In this document: in pieces, positions 36,818-45,613 of the stretch
Layout: every line of letters starts with the position of its first letter
Numbering within the stretch: the stretch's first letter is position 1
Assembly: GCF_026239675.1 (NCBI RefSeq)
Contig: NZ_JAPIVQ010000007.1
Span: 357,924 to 421,923 of the forward strand
Source: Pedobacter sp. PLR
Lineage (GTDB): Bacteria; Bacteroidota; Bacteroidia; Sphingobacteriales; Sphingobacteriaceae
Direction of reading: 5' to 3'
Length of the DNA: 64,000 nucleotides
The notes under the pieces: model-generated
The model's input: only the letters and a program-made list of their open reading frames with translations
What the model was told of the DNA's origin: nothing
Databases searched by the model: none
Made by a program: the position numbers and the translations under genes

Positions 36818-37824
36818 TTACGGTTTCTAATTAAATCCATAACTACTTCAATTATTATATCTTCCTGTCCACCTACAACCTTTCTTTTCCCCAATTCCCG
36901 GTAAACATCTCTTTGGTCAACATCATATTCCTTTGAAATTCTAGTGACATGTTTAGCGAAACCAGAAAAAACACCTGATAAACCGCTTACAATACTTTCA
37001 GATTTAATCACTGGAATTTGAGGCATAATTTCTCTTTCAGCAATATCAGATGCATCAAGCATTCCATAAAAATCAATTCCAGTAATGTATCCCATCTTTT
37101 CTAATACTGCAACCAAAACTTCCAATTGCGCATTACCAGCACCAGCACCAAACCCTCTAGCTGTACCATCTAAAATTTTAGCTCCAGATTCCACTGCTGT
37201 TATAGAATTAGCGATTGCCATGCCAAGATTATTATGTGCATGAAAACCTACAGGCACTTTTAGATTGTTAACCAGCGCTGTAATCTTTTCTTCAACATCC
37301 GATGGTAAATAGGCTCCTGCTGAATCCATAATTATAATCCCCTCAGCGCCGTAAAGCTCCATTTTCTGGGCTTCTTCCACCAAAGTTGAAGCAGAAGCCA
37401 TGTGGGTCATCATTAATACCCCATAAGCTTCTTTTCCGCGTTCACGAACGAAACCTAAATGTCTTTGAGTAATATCTGCTTCTGTACAATGTGATGCAAC
37501 TCTAACCACATCAACCCCTATGTCAAGTGCTTTAATTAAATCTCTCTTAATGGTAGCAAACCCCGGAATCACGTGGATCCCCAATTTACTTTTTGAAAGA
37601 TGTTTTCTAGCCGTCTCTAGCATAGTTACATCATCCTCTAAACTGAGTCCTACTTGCATTGAGGATGCCCCTAAACCATTGCCATGTCCAACCTCTACAA
37701 TTGGTACACCTGCTTTATCAGCAGCTTCAGCATATATTGCTATTTGCTTAGCGCTTAATTGATGTGCAACGGCATGATTACCATCACGCAATGTAGGATC
37801 GCTTATTAATATCTGCTTAATCAT
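36814..37824 (-). CDS. 4-hydroxy-2-oxovalerate aldolase-like enzyme (DmpG/MhpE family)
   Basis: A 336-residue metal-dependent class II pyruvate aldolase of the DmpG family. The chosen ATG at 37824 gives MIKQILISDPTLRDGNHAVA, where DPTLRDG is the HMGL/DmpG signature (metal-binding Asp). HAHNN (about 195-199) supplies the metal-binding histidines. The longer frame from 37890 would overlap the dehydrogenase gene. The family normally splits 4-hydroxy-2-oxovalerate to pyruvate and acetaldehyde, reversibly, in complex with the dehydrogenase coded just upstream, with aldehyde channelled between them. In a nucleotide-sugar cluster the condensing direction is the attractive reading (inference). Confidence 0.88.
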   Translation of the reverse strand: MIKQILISDPTLRDGNHAVAHQLSAKQIAIYAEAADKAGVPIVEVGHGNGLGASSMQVGLSLEDDVTMLETARKHLSKSKLGIHVIPGFATIKRDLIKALDIGVDVVRVASHCTEADITQRHLGFVRERGKEAYGVLMMTHMASASTLVEEAQKMELYGAEGIIIMDSAGAYLPSDVEEKITALVNNLKVPVGFHAHNNLGMAIANSITAVESGAKILDGTARGFGAGAGNAQLEVLVAVLEKMGYITGIDFYGMLDASDIAEREIMPQIPVIKSESIVSGLSGVFSGFAKHVTRISKEYDVDQRDVYRELGKRKVVGGQEDIIIEVVMDLIRNRK

Positions 37825-37834
37825 TAAAAAGGAT

Positions 37835-38710
37835 TTAATTACTATTATTCTGAACTTTTGAATATTCCTCTGCAACTGCAATAGCTGCACAGTTAATTAT
37901 ATCTAGATTGCCGGCATATTTGGGAAGGTAATCTCCTAAGCCTTGAGCTTTAACCATAATCACAATTCGTCCATTTTCATAAATTGGTGAAACGAGTAAG
38001 CTATAACCCGGTACATATTTCCTAATTGCCTCCACCATAATATTCACCTCTTTAGTTAGTTCTTCCATATCTGGATTTTCAACCTGTGCAAAGATTGTGG
38101 TTTGCATATCTATACAAGGATCTGCAGGATTTAGATTTAGTATTGCCTTAGTCTTCTTTGCTTTAGAAAAATACATTAAGCCCATTTCTGTTGTATCTAC
38201 ATATTCATCGAGGTTCAGCCTGGTTGCGGGGCCTGCACTTCTAGAAGCTATACTTGAAACAACTTCAATATAATCAACATTCTTTTGTGTCTTACCTATT
38301 ACATAGGCCATAGGGATAGACGCTTGTCCGCCACAAGTGATCATGTTTACATTTTGTTGTTTAACCGCTTCAGCTAGATTTACAGCAGGAATACAAAGCC
38401 CACCTAATTTAGCAGGGGTCATATCTACAACGATTTTTCCTAGCTTTTCCAAAATACTCCAATGATGGGCTGCATCTTTTGCCGAAGTAGCATCAAAAAC
38501 TAAATCAATAGCATCAGGATCTTTTTCAATAGCTTTAATACTTTCATCAGAGACCTTTACTCCCATAGCAATTGCTTTTGCCATACCTGGAGAAGACAAA
38601 TTTCTTCCAATGAATAAAACACATTCGAGAAATTCGGATCTCTGAATTTTGATTAATAGATCTGTCCCAATATTTCCACTGCCCAAAATGGCTACTCTTA
38701 ATTTTGTCAT
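37835..38710 (-). CDS. Acetylating acetaldehyde dehydrogenase (DmpF/MhpF family)
   Basis: A 291-residue CoA-acylating aldehyde dehydrogenase. The ATG at 38710 gives MTKLRVAILGSGNIGTDLL with the NAD-binding GSGNIG; catalytic Cys lies in NMITCGGQASIP (about 125-136). The longer frame to 38749 overlaps the TPP enzyme gene. It interconverts acetyl-CoA and acetaldehyde. DmpF-type enzymes work as a tight pair with DmpG aldolases, and here the two genes are adjacent and in the same order as in catabolic meta-cleavage operons, but no other catabolic gene is near. Confidence 0.9.
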   Translation of the reverse strand: MTKLRVAILGSGNIGTDLLIKIQRSEFLECVLFIGRNLSSPGMAKAIAMGVKVSDESIKAIEKDPDAIDLVFDATSAKDAAHHWSILEKLGKIVVDMTPAKLGGLCIPAVNLAEAVKQQNVNMITCGGQASIPMAYVIGKTQKNVDYIEVVSSIASRSAGPATRLNLDEYVDTTEMGLMYFSKAKKTKAILNLNPADPCIDMQTTIFAQVENPDMEELTKEVNIMVEAIRKYVPGYSLLVSPIYENGRIVIMVKAQGLGDYLPKYAGNLDIINCAAIAVAEEYSKVQNNSN

Positions 38711-38720
38711 ATTAGTTTTG

Positions 38721-40544
38721 TTAAGCATCCATTGCTGCTGATTTTTCATGCAAACCAGAAATCATATTACTTTTCAGTTCATTTCTTGATAAAAGCGGAG
38801 AAAGATCTTCCAGTGGAGGGGAGATTAAAGTACCATCCTTTTGAATAGATAAAGATAATTTAGGTACAAATGGCTGATTAGGATGCATAAAGACCTCACA
38901 AATCACTGGACCACTAATCTCTTGAACCTGAGGGATTATTTCCTCAAAATCCTCCCAAGTCCGAATTTGGAATGTCGGTATCCCGAAAGCCTTACCCAAT
39001 TCACTGAAATCAGGGCATGAAACTCCAGATTTCCCATCTACGCCTGCTCTTCTACCATTAAAAAGAGCATTTTGAGTATGTTTAATCATCAAATAACCAT
39101 CATTATTAAAAATGAATAACTTGACTGGTAATTTATAATGTACCAAAGTTTGTAATTCTTGAAGATTCATCATCATTCCTCCATCACAATTCAAGCACAT
39201 TACTTCGCCTTTATCTCTGGCAATTGATGTTCCAATTGCAGCAGGTAGTCCATAACCCATTTCTCCCAAGCCTGTAGAAGTCATCAGTCTTTGATCCTTG
39301 CTCATTTTTAAAACCTGATGTCCACTTAAAAGAGCTGTTCCCATATCAGTAGTCACATGTTGGTCTTCTTTTAAATGTGTATTTAGTTTTTCTATGAATT
39401 TATAAGAGTTTATAAATCCATCTCTATCAGGATGATCCTGGTCATTAACCCAAGGATAATCATTACGATATTTATCACATTCCGCAATCCAACTAGAGTA
39501 ATCAACAGATTTTGAAGGCTCTTGACCTAATAGCATTTCAATAAAATCTTTTGCATCTGCATTTACAGAATACTTATAACGATCCTTATATTTTTCTAAC
39601 TCAAATTTATCAATATCAACAACCGCAATATCCGCTCCCCTGGCCAATTCATTGATTTCATAGCCGATTTGAGAAATTGCCATCCTTGTACCAATACAGA
39701 TTAACAGATCACAATTTTGGAGGACAAAATTTCCGCATCTTTGACCATAAGTTCCTGCTCTACCATAAACTAATGGGTGATAAGAATCAATTAAATCAAT
39801 TCCAGCCCAAGTCACCAATGCCGGGACATTATATTTATTTAATAGCTCCTCTAATAAATGTTCTCCTCCACTTAATCGTATTCCATTTCCCAACCAAAAC
39901 AAAGGTCTTTTAGCACTCTTTAAGGCATCAGAGATTAGTGACACACTTTTACTTAACTCCTCATTACTATCTAAATTTAATACTGGTAAATCGGAAGAGT
40001 TGAATTGAATCAGATCTTTTTCCTCAATATTACTAGATTGTATATTCATAGGAATATCAATCCAGCAAGGACCTGGACGACCATGAGTGGCTATTTGGTA
40101 AGCTTTTTCCAATTCAAAGATTACTGAATTAGTTTCAGTTACCTGTTTAGAATATTTTGTTACTTTGTCCACCATTGCGGGGCTATCATAACCTTGAACT
40201 CCCCACATCCTTAAGTCTTTATGAAGCTCCACATATTTTGAATGTTCATTACCTGATATAATAATACCTGGAATAGAATCTGCCCATGCACTAACAACAC
40301 CTGTTACTCCATTTGTGGAGCCTGCACCTGTGGTTAAAATTGCAGCCGTTACAATGCCAGATGTCCTATAATATGTTTGCATTGCCATACAGGCAGCTTG
40401 TTCATGATGTACACATATAATCTCGGTATATCCTTTCTTATGAATGGAGTCAAAAATATGTGCATTTCCTGCTCCTATAATACCAAAAACATGTTTGATT
40501 CCTTTTTCTTCTAAGAAGTCTGCAATTAAATCTGCTACTTTCAT
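38721..40544 (-). CDS. Thiamine-diphosphate enzyme, YerE-like / acetolactate synthase fold
   Basis: A 607-residue ThDP enzyme of the acetohydroxyacid synthase superfamily. ATG at 40544 (MKVADLIADFLEEKG) is chosen, after the upstream SDR stop. The cofactor-activating Glu is E48 in VHHEQAACMA; the ThDP motif near the C-terminal third reads NCDGGMMMNL ... FIFNN, a variant of GDG-(x)n-NN with Cys for the first Gly. Between a CDP-glucose dehydratase and the aldehyde/aldolase pair, it is best read as a YerE-type enzyme that decarboxylates a 2-oxo acid and adds the acyl carbanion to C4 of a CDP-4-keto-3,6-dideoxy sugar. A metabolic acetolactate synthase is unlikely: no small subunit or ilv genes are near. 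Confidence 0.82.
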   Translation of the reverse strand: MKVADLIADFLEEKGIKHVFGIIGAGNAHIFDSIHKKGYTEIICVHHEQAACMAMQTYYRTSGIVTAAILTTGAGSTNGVTGVVSAWADSIPGIIISGNEHSKYVELHKDLRMWGVQGYDSPAMVDKVTKYSKQVTETNSVIFELEKAYQIATHGRPGPCWIDIPMNIQSSNIEEKDLIQFNSSDLPVLNLDSNEELSKSVSLISDALKSAKRPLFWLGNGIRLSGGEHLLEELLNKYNVPALVTWAGIDLIDSYHPLVYGRAGTYGQRCGNFVLQNCDLLICIGTRMAISQIGYEINELARGADIAVVDIDKFELEKYKDRYKYSVNADAKDFIEMLLGQEPSKSVDYSSWIAECDKYRNDYPWVNDQDHPDRDGFINSYKFIEKLNTHLKEDQHVTTDMGTALLSGHQVLKMSKDQRLMTSTGLGEMGYGLPAAIGTSIARDKGEVMCLNCDGGMMMNLQELQTLVHYKLPVKLFIFNNDGYLMIKHTQNALFNGRRAGVDGKSGVSCPDFSELGKAFGIPTFQIRTWEDFEEIIPQVQEISGPVICEVFMHPNQPFVPKLSLSIQKDGTLISPPLEDLSPLLSRNELKSNMISGLHEKSAAMDA

Positions 40545-40548
40545 AATT

Positions 40549-41601
40549 CTATCTATAACTTTGAATGGTCCTTTTAAATCCCTCAGCAACATCTATGCTT
40601 GGTTTCCAATTTAGCTCACTAATTTTATTAATACTTGGAGAATTTCTTTTCAGAGGGCTCTTCAAATAACTATTGTCACCCTGCTTTAATTGTCTGATAA
40701 CTTTTAACCCCTTATCTGGGTATATGTTAACAAGTATTTCTGCTAATTCTAAGATGCTATGTTCTTCTTTGGAATTCCCAACATTATAAGCTTCTCCATT
40801 ACCTCCTTCAAGTAAAACCTTAAAAAAACCGATTGTTGCGTCTGATAGATAACAAAAAGCTCTAATTGCAGAACCATCACTTTGCATACATATATCCTGG
40901 TCGTTCAAAATATTTGCAACAAAATCAGCATATACCCTGCCGTCATCCAGCTTCATTTTAGGACCATAAGTATGAAATGGTCTGGCAATTTTAGCTGGCA
41001 CTCCAAATTGGTGAAAATAACTTACGCAAATATTCTCGCCCATTCTTTTACTTTCGGCATAACATGAGCGAACATTCGTAGGATTAACATAACCGTACGA
41101 GTTCTCCTCTATAGGTATCTTACTGATTTCAACTTCACCATACACTTCACCTGAACTGAAATATAAAAAAGATTTAATTTTATTTAAAAGAGCAAACTCC
41201 ATTAAATTTATTGTTCCTAAAACATTTGCCTTTAATGTACCTACTGGATCAGTGCCATAATATTTAGGACTCGCCTGGCTAGCTGCATGTATAATATAAT
41301 CAACCTTTTCAACTAACGTAATGGGTTCGGAAACATCCTGCTGGATAAAACTCAAATTAGTATTGGAGGAATACTCAGAGAATCGGATTTTTGCATTTGA
41401 TAAACTTCTTACCAATGCAATTACCTTCACATTTAGTTCTGGCCTTTTAAGGTTCAAGTACAGAATAGATTCAACAAGGTAAGCAGGTAGAAATCCACTA
41501 GCTCCAGTGATCAAAACAGTACAATTATCAAATTTTGACCAATTAATATCAGATTGATATATAGATTCTAAATCTTCTTGAATTATGGGGTTTTCTGTCA
41601 T
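40549..41601 (-). CDS. Extended SDR of the CDP-sugar branch
   Basis: A 350-residue extended SDR. Residues 1-27 are an N-terminal extension; then ITGASGFLPAYLVE (about 31-44, NAD site), IIHAASQASPKYYG, Ser in FLYFSSGEVYG and YAESK (YxxxK). It resembles the GDP/dTDP-sugar 4,6-dehydratase and UDP-glucuronate decarboxylase branch. The TPP enzyme starts just past its stop and rfbG ends two bases before its start, so it is part of the branched-sugar block. With the SDR at 35750 it may share reduction and epimerisation steps; which does which cannot be told. Confidence 0.75.
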   Translation of the reverse strand: MTENPIIQEDLESIYQSDINWSKFDNCTVLITGASGFLPAYLVESILYLNLKRPELNVKVIALVRSLSNAKIRFSEYSSNTNLSFIQQDVSEPITLVEKVDYIIHAASQASPKYYGTDPVGTLKANVLGTINLMEFALLNKIKSFLYFSSGEVYGEVEISKIPIEENSYGYVNPTNVRSCYAESKRMGENICVSYFHQFGVPAKIARPFHTYGPKMKLDDGRVYADFVANILNDQDICMQSDGSAIRAFCYLSDATIGFFKVLLEGGNGEAYNVGNSKEEHSILELAEILVNIYPDKGLKVIRQLKQGDNSYLKSPLKRNSPSINKISELNWKPSIDVAEGFKRTIQSYR

Positions 41602-41602
41602 A

Positions 41603-42682
41603 TTAACCTGATATAAAACTGCTAATTTGTGCAGCTGTTAACTCATCAATTTTTTCCTTCTCGTTATAAAAAGATTTATACCATAAAATGGTTTTTGCTA
41701 TTGCCTCCTCAGCGGACAATTTCGGTTTCCATTTTAGTTCTTTAATTGCCTTACTGATGTCCAACATTAACAAACCAGCTTCATGTGGTTGATTTTCCAG
41801 ACCTATTATTTCATAATTATTTCCTGGCCATTCGTTTATAGCCAGCTTTACCATTTCCGTTACCGAAAGTGCATCATCCGCATTTGGCCCAAAATTAAAA
41901 GCCTTCGAAAAATTAATAGGATCTTTGACCAAATTTAATCCAAGTAAAAGATAGCCCAATACAGGTTCAAGAACATGTTGCCAAGGTCTAACTGAGCTAG
42001 GGTTACGAATACTCACAATATCGTTTCGACCAAAGGCTTTAGCTATATCTGGAATTAATCTGTCTTTTGACCAATCTCCGCCACCAATCACATTTCCTGC
42101 CCGCCCAACAGCAATTGCTTTTTCATGCTGAGTATAATTATTTACATTAAAAAAAGAATTCCTATAAGAAGAGATCACAAGTTCAGTACAAGCTTTACTT
42201 GCACTATATGGATCATATCCTCCCAATTTATCTTCCTCTCTATAAGGGTATACCCATTCGTTATTATGATATACCTTATCAGTTGTGATCAACACAATAC
42301 TGCATTTTTTATTAAGCATTTTAACACCATCCAATACATTGGCAGTACCAATAGCATTTATTTCAAATGTTTCGGATGGAATTTCGTAAGAAAGTCTTAC
42401 TAGTGGTTGAGCCGCAAGGTGAAAGACAAAATCTGGTTGAAAATCTACAATAGCTTCTTTAAGGCGATCTCGATCGCGTAAATCAGCTATAACAGAATCA
42501 CAAAGTGAATTACCATTTATCAGATGGTATAAATCATTTGAAGTATAAGGTGCTAAAGCATATCCTTTAACTTCAGCTCCAAGCATAGATAACACCTTAA
42601 GCATCCAACTTCCTTTAAATCCAGTGTGACCTGTAAGAAATATCTTCTTACCCTTGTAACATTCTTCCAGTTGATTTAACAT
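41603..42682 (-). CDS. rfbG: CDP-glucose 4,6-dehydratase
   Basis: A 359-residue extended SDR that turns CDP-glucose into CDP-4-keto-6-deoxyglucose. N-terminal FLTGHTGFKGSWMLKVL is the RfbG signature NAD site; TDKVYHNNEW and YSASKACTELV hold the catalytic Thr and YxxxK; PWQHVLEPVLGYL is characteristic of RfbG/DdhB. ATG at 42682 is preferred; the longer frame starts with GTG at 42700, and ATG 42691 is possible. It follows rfbF directly, as in Yersinia and Salmonella dideoxyhexose clusters. Confidence 0.93.
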   Translation of the reverse strand: MLNQLEECYKGKKIFLTGHTGFKGSWMLKVLSMLGAEVKGYALAPYTSNDLYHLINGNSLCDSVIADLRDRDRLKEAIVDFQPDFVFHLAAQPLVRLSYEIPSETFEINAIGTANVLDGVKMLNKKCSIVLITTDKVYHNNEWVYPYREEDKLGGYDPYSASKACTELVISSYRNSFFNVNNYTQHEKAIAVGRAGNVIGGGDWSKDRLIPDIAKAFGRNDIVSIRNPSSVRPWQHVLEPVLGYLLLGLNLVKDPINFSKAFNFGPNADDALSVTEMVKLAINEWPGNNYEIIGLENQPHEAGLLMLDISKAIKELKWKPKLSAEEAIAKTILWYKSFYNEKEKIDELTAAQISSFISG

Positions 42683-42684
42683 AC

Positions 42685-43458
42685 TTACCATTTTTTCCAC
42701 GGAAAACTACCTTTTTCCCACATCTCGTTTAAATCATGTTTATCTTTCAGTGTATCCATTGGGCGCCAAAATCCATAATGTTTGAAAGCATTCATTTCAC
42801 CTGCTAATGCGATATTTTGCATTGGCTCCTGTTCCCAAACCGTTGAATCGCCATCTTTTATAAAATCGAAAACACCTGGTTCACAAACCATATATCCGCC
42901 ATTAATCCATGAGCCATCACCTTTTGGTTTTTCCAGGAATGATTTTACTTCGTTTTTAGAAGATAGATCAAGTGCACCAAAACGCCCTGATGGCTGTACA
43001 GAAGTTACTGTAAATAGCTTTCCATGACTTTTATGATATTCTACAAGATCTTTTATATTTATGTCTCCTACACCATCACCATAGGTTAACATAAATGCTT
43101 CATCATTTACATATTTTTGAATTCTTTTGATTCTTCCGCCAGTCATTGAACTATCACCGGTGTCAACTAACGTTATTTTCCAAGGCTCCGCCTCGGATTC
43201 ATGAACCTCAATAGAATTATTCTTTAAATCTATCGTTACGTCAGATTTATGCATAAAATAATTTGCAAAATACTCTTTCACAACATAGCCTTTATAGCCT
43301 AAACAAACTACAAAATCATTAAATCCATGAGCGGAATAAATTTTCATAATGTGCCACAAGATGGGCATACCACCTATTTCCACCATTGGTTTTGGCTTAA
43401 CTACAGTTTCTTCTGATAATCTGGTGCCTAAGCCCCCTGCAAGGATAACAACTTTCAT
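42685..43458 (-). CDS. rfbF: Glucose-1-phosphate cytidylyltransferase
   Basis: A 257-residue nucleotidyltransferase forming CDP-glucose from CTP and glucose-1-phosphate, the entry step of CDP-dideoxyhexose synthesis. The start LAGGLGTRLSEETVVKPKPM is the signature of RfbF/DdhA. MLTYGDGVGDINI holds the metal-binding Asp region; FWRPMDTLKDKHDL near the end is typical of the family. Length equals known RfbF. It lies 16 bases after the reductase gene and directly before rfbG. Confidence 0.95.
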   Translation of the reverse strand: MKVVILAGGLGTRLSEETVVKPKPMVEIGGMPILWHIMKIYSAHGFNDFVVCLGYKGYVVKEYFANYFMHKSDVTIDLKNNSIEVHESEAEPWKITLVDTGDSSMTGGRIKRIQKYVNDEAFMLTYGDGVGDINIKDLVEYHKSHGKLFTVTSVQPSGRFGALDLSSKNEVKSFLEKPKGDGSWINGGYMVCEPGVFDFIKDGDSTVWEQEPMQNIALAGEMNAFKHYGFWRPMDTLKDKHDLNEMWEKGSFPWKKW

Positions 43459-43474
43459 ATTATTTTCTCATTTC

Positions 43475-44506
43475 TTAGATTTCGATGCAAACATCCATTG
43501 TTAAAGGATGACTACAGCAAAGTAAATATTCATTAATCATTAAATCAGATCTTTCATTAGACAGACCTATCATTTTTAATTCACCTTTTATGCAAATACC
43601 CTTACAAGTACTGCAATTTCCAGTTTGGCAAGAGTATGCCAATTCAATTCCTGCATCCAAAGCCGATTCCAATATACTTTTACCTTTTATAACCTCTAGC
43701 GTATAGTCTACATTTTCAAATTTAAGGTTTATAACTTGGGTATGTATATCTTCAAAATCTTTAGGATCTTTAACTAGTTCAAAGTCTTCCACAAAAACAT
43801 TTTCCAGTGGCACTCCAATATTATTTAAAACAGTTTTCACTGACTCTTTTAATCCACTAGGTCCACAAATATAATGCAAGGATTCAGGAGCATATATCTT
43901 TGTTAAAATATCTAGTGCCCGATCTTCTTTTATACGACCTTCAATTACATGTGTATTATCCTCACTTAAAACAGCTTGGGTATGAAAATGCCATACTTTA
44001 AATTGGTCTTTATATTTAACTAATAATTCATTAATAACATGATTAAATATAGTGGTACCAAAATTTCGATTTCCATATACGAGGTTAACCTGAATCTCAC
44101 TATTCAAAGCTAAAATCTCTTTAATTAAAGACATTAAAGGAGTTATACCGCTACCAACGCCCCAAAAATAAACGTTTCTTACATCTTCATTAGGATGATA
44201 TATGAATTCACCCATTGGCTCGAACACTTCTACAGAATCTCCTGTTTTAATTTGATCATGAATGTGATTAGAAACAATTCCATTTGGAATTCTTTTAATA
44301 GTTACTTCTATTAATTTATCAACAGATGGTGCAGAAGAGAAGGAATATGGTCTAATATATCTCCTACCATTAATTCGAAATATTAAAGTAAGATACTGCC
44401 CTGCTTTATATTTAACTTTACGTAAAGCCGGTTGCTTAAAACATACTGTTACAGTATCCTCCGTTTCATTTCTAATATCTACAATTTTCAGTGTGTAAGT
44501 AACCAT
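43475..44506 (-). CDS. E3-type flavin reductase with C-terminal [2Fe-2S] domain
   Basis: A 343-residue electron-transfer flavoprotein that should feed electrons from NAD(P)H to RfbH. Order of domains: FAD-binding (RPYSFSSAP, about 53-61), NAD-binding (FWGVGSGITPLMSL, about 112-125) and a plant-type ferredoxin domain at the C-terminus (SCQTGNCSTCKG, about 291-302, with CC near 330). Classical AscD/RfbI has the ferredoxin domain at the N-terminus; here the order is that of PaaE/Hmp-like reductases. Placement next to rfbF and in one operon with rfbH makes the E3 role likely. Confidence 0.87.
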   Translation of the reverse strand: MVTYTLKIVDIRNETEDTVTVCFKQPALRKVKYKAGQYLTLIFRINGRRYIRPYSFSSAPSVDKLIEVTIKRIPNGIVSNHIHDQIKTGDSVEVFEPMGEFIYHPNEDVRNVYFWGVGSGITPLMSLIKEILALNSEIQVNLVYGNRNFGTTIFNHVINELLVKYKDQFKVWHFHTQAVLSEDNTHVIEGRIKEDRALDILTKIYAPESLHYICGPSGLKESVKTVLNNIGVPLENVFVEDFELVKDPKDFEDIHTQVINLKFENVDYTLEVIKGKSILESALDAGIELAYSCQTGNCSTCKGICIKGELKMIGLSNERSDLMINEYLLCCSHPLTMDVCIEI

Positions 44507-44507
44507 A

Positions 44508-45587
44508 CTATGCCATAATACTTTTAAAAAACCTCTTCACTAAAAGGAAGAGAACGGTCAAAAATCCCCCAATTACTCCTCCAATTAAAGTTGCCTTAAT
44601 TTTTCCAATTTTATCCTTTTCAAGCGGAAATATTGGTTGATCAATTACTTGAATTAATGGCGTTTCCTTCCTTAGGGAAATCTTGGATAATTCTAAATTT
44701 TTTAACAACTCTCCAAGGATCGTTTTATTTGCTTCTGCATTAAACTGAGCTCTTTGAACAGGCGCTCTTAAAACTTGTCGTGTTGGGTTTAAATTAGGTG
44801 TAGCATCAATGGTTGAAGCCGAAGAATAAATAGCTCCGGACATTATCATTCGAACTGAATCAGTCTTCTGCTGTAGAATAGCTATATTCTCCAATGATTT
44901 TTTTGTTTTAGTCTGTAGGTAAAAATCATTAACGTTCATAACCATATTATCATCGAATGATTTAGAAAAAAATTCATCTTCAGATTTAACATCAACCTTA
45001 ATTATACTTAATTTCTTATCTGGCTTTCCAACAGTGAGGTAATTTTTATTAATATCAGTTACAATAGTCCCAATAATACTGTCTTGAAGACGTGTAAACT
45101 TTTTAGAAAAGTCGAAACTAATGTTAGTTAGTTCTGGTTTATTTACCCACTTCTCCTTAAGTTTATTGAAATCAATATACCTGTTTATTAATAATTGTTT
45201 TCCACCTTCATACTCTATTGGCGTTAAAAGGGTCTTTTCAATCATTTTTCTTGATTTGTATAATTCAAGAATATTATCACCCTGAAAAATCCCTCCACCT
45301 GAGCCTACATCAATACCTACCATTGAAGCAAGGCCTCCTAAGCCGCCTAATCCCCCAGAAGCCCCAGCCCCCCCCTCTTCTAATACAAAAGTAGTTGAGG
45401 CCGTATAGTTAGGTTTCTTAAAATAAGCATAGCCAAATCCAATAACTGCCCCAAAAAACGCCAAGGACAGAATTAACAGGGTTTTCGATAATAGATACCG
45501 ATACAAATCTTTGATTTTCAGGATGACTTCCTTTAAAGAAATTTCATCTGCCACTTCGGACTGTTTAATTTTATTTTCTAAATTCAT
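44508..45587 (-). CDS. Wzz-like polysaccharide chain-length determinant
   Basis: A 359-residue inner-membrane protein. Membrane segments lie at about residues 35-55 and 335-352, enclosing a periplasmic coiled region; the C-terminal segment ends RFFKSIMA. A glycine-rich stretch (GGAGASGGLGGLGGLASM, about 72-89) is characteristic of Bacteroidota Wzz-like proteins. There is no C-terminal tyrosine kinase domain, so it is a stand-alone co-polymerase. It follows the Wza-like gene and precedes the reductase gene by two bases. Confidence 0.85.
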   Translation of the reverse strand: MNLENKIKQSEVADEISLKEVILKIKDLYRYLLSKTLLILSLAFFGAVIGFGYAYFKKPNYTASTTFVLEEGGAGASGGLGGLGGLASMVGIDVGSGGGIFQGDNILELYKSRKMIEKTLLTPIEYEGGKQLLINRYIDFNKLKEKWVNKPELTNISFDFSKKFTRLQDSIIGTIVTDINKNYLTVGKPDKKLSIIKVDVKSEDEFFSKSFDDNMVMNVNDFYLQTKTKKSLENIAILQQKTDSVRMIMSGAIYSSASTIDATPNLNPTRQVLRAPVQRAQFNAEANKTILGELLKNLELSKISLRKETPLIQVIDQPIFPLEKDKIGKIKATLIGGVIGGFLTVLFLLVKRFFKSIMA

Positions 45588-45613
45588 TTAATAAAAGAAG
45601 ACTTTTAATGTAT

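Noticed and set aside
36814..38710. Aromatic meta-cleavage (dmp/mhp) catabolic operon
   Set aside because: Only the last two enzymes are present; no dioxygenase, hydrolase or hydratase genes, and all neighbours are nucleotide-sugar genes.
38721..40544. Metabolic acetolactate synthase large subunit
   Set aside because: No small subunit or branched-chain amino-acid genes nearby; it is embedded in a CDP-sugar block.
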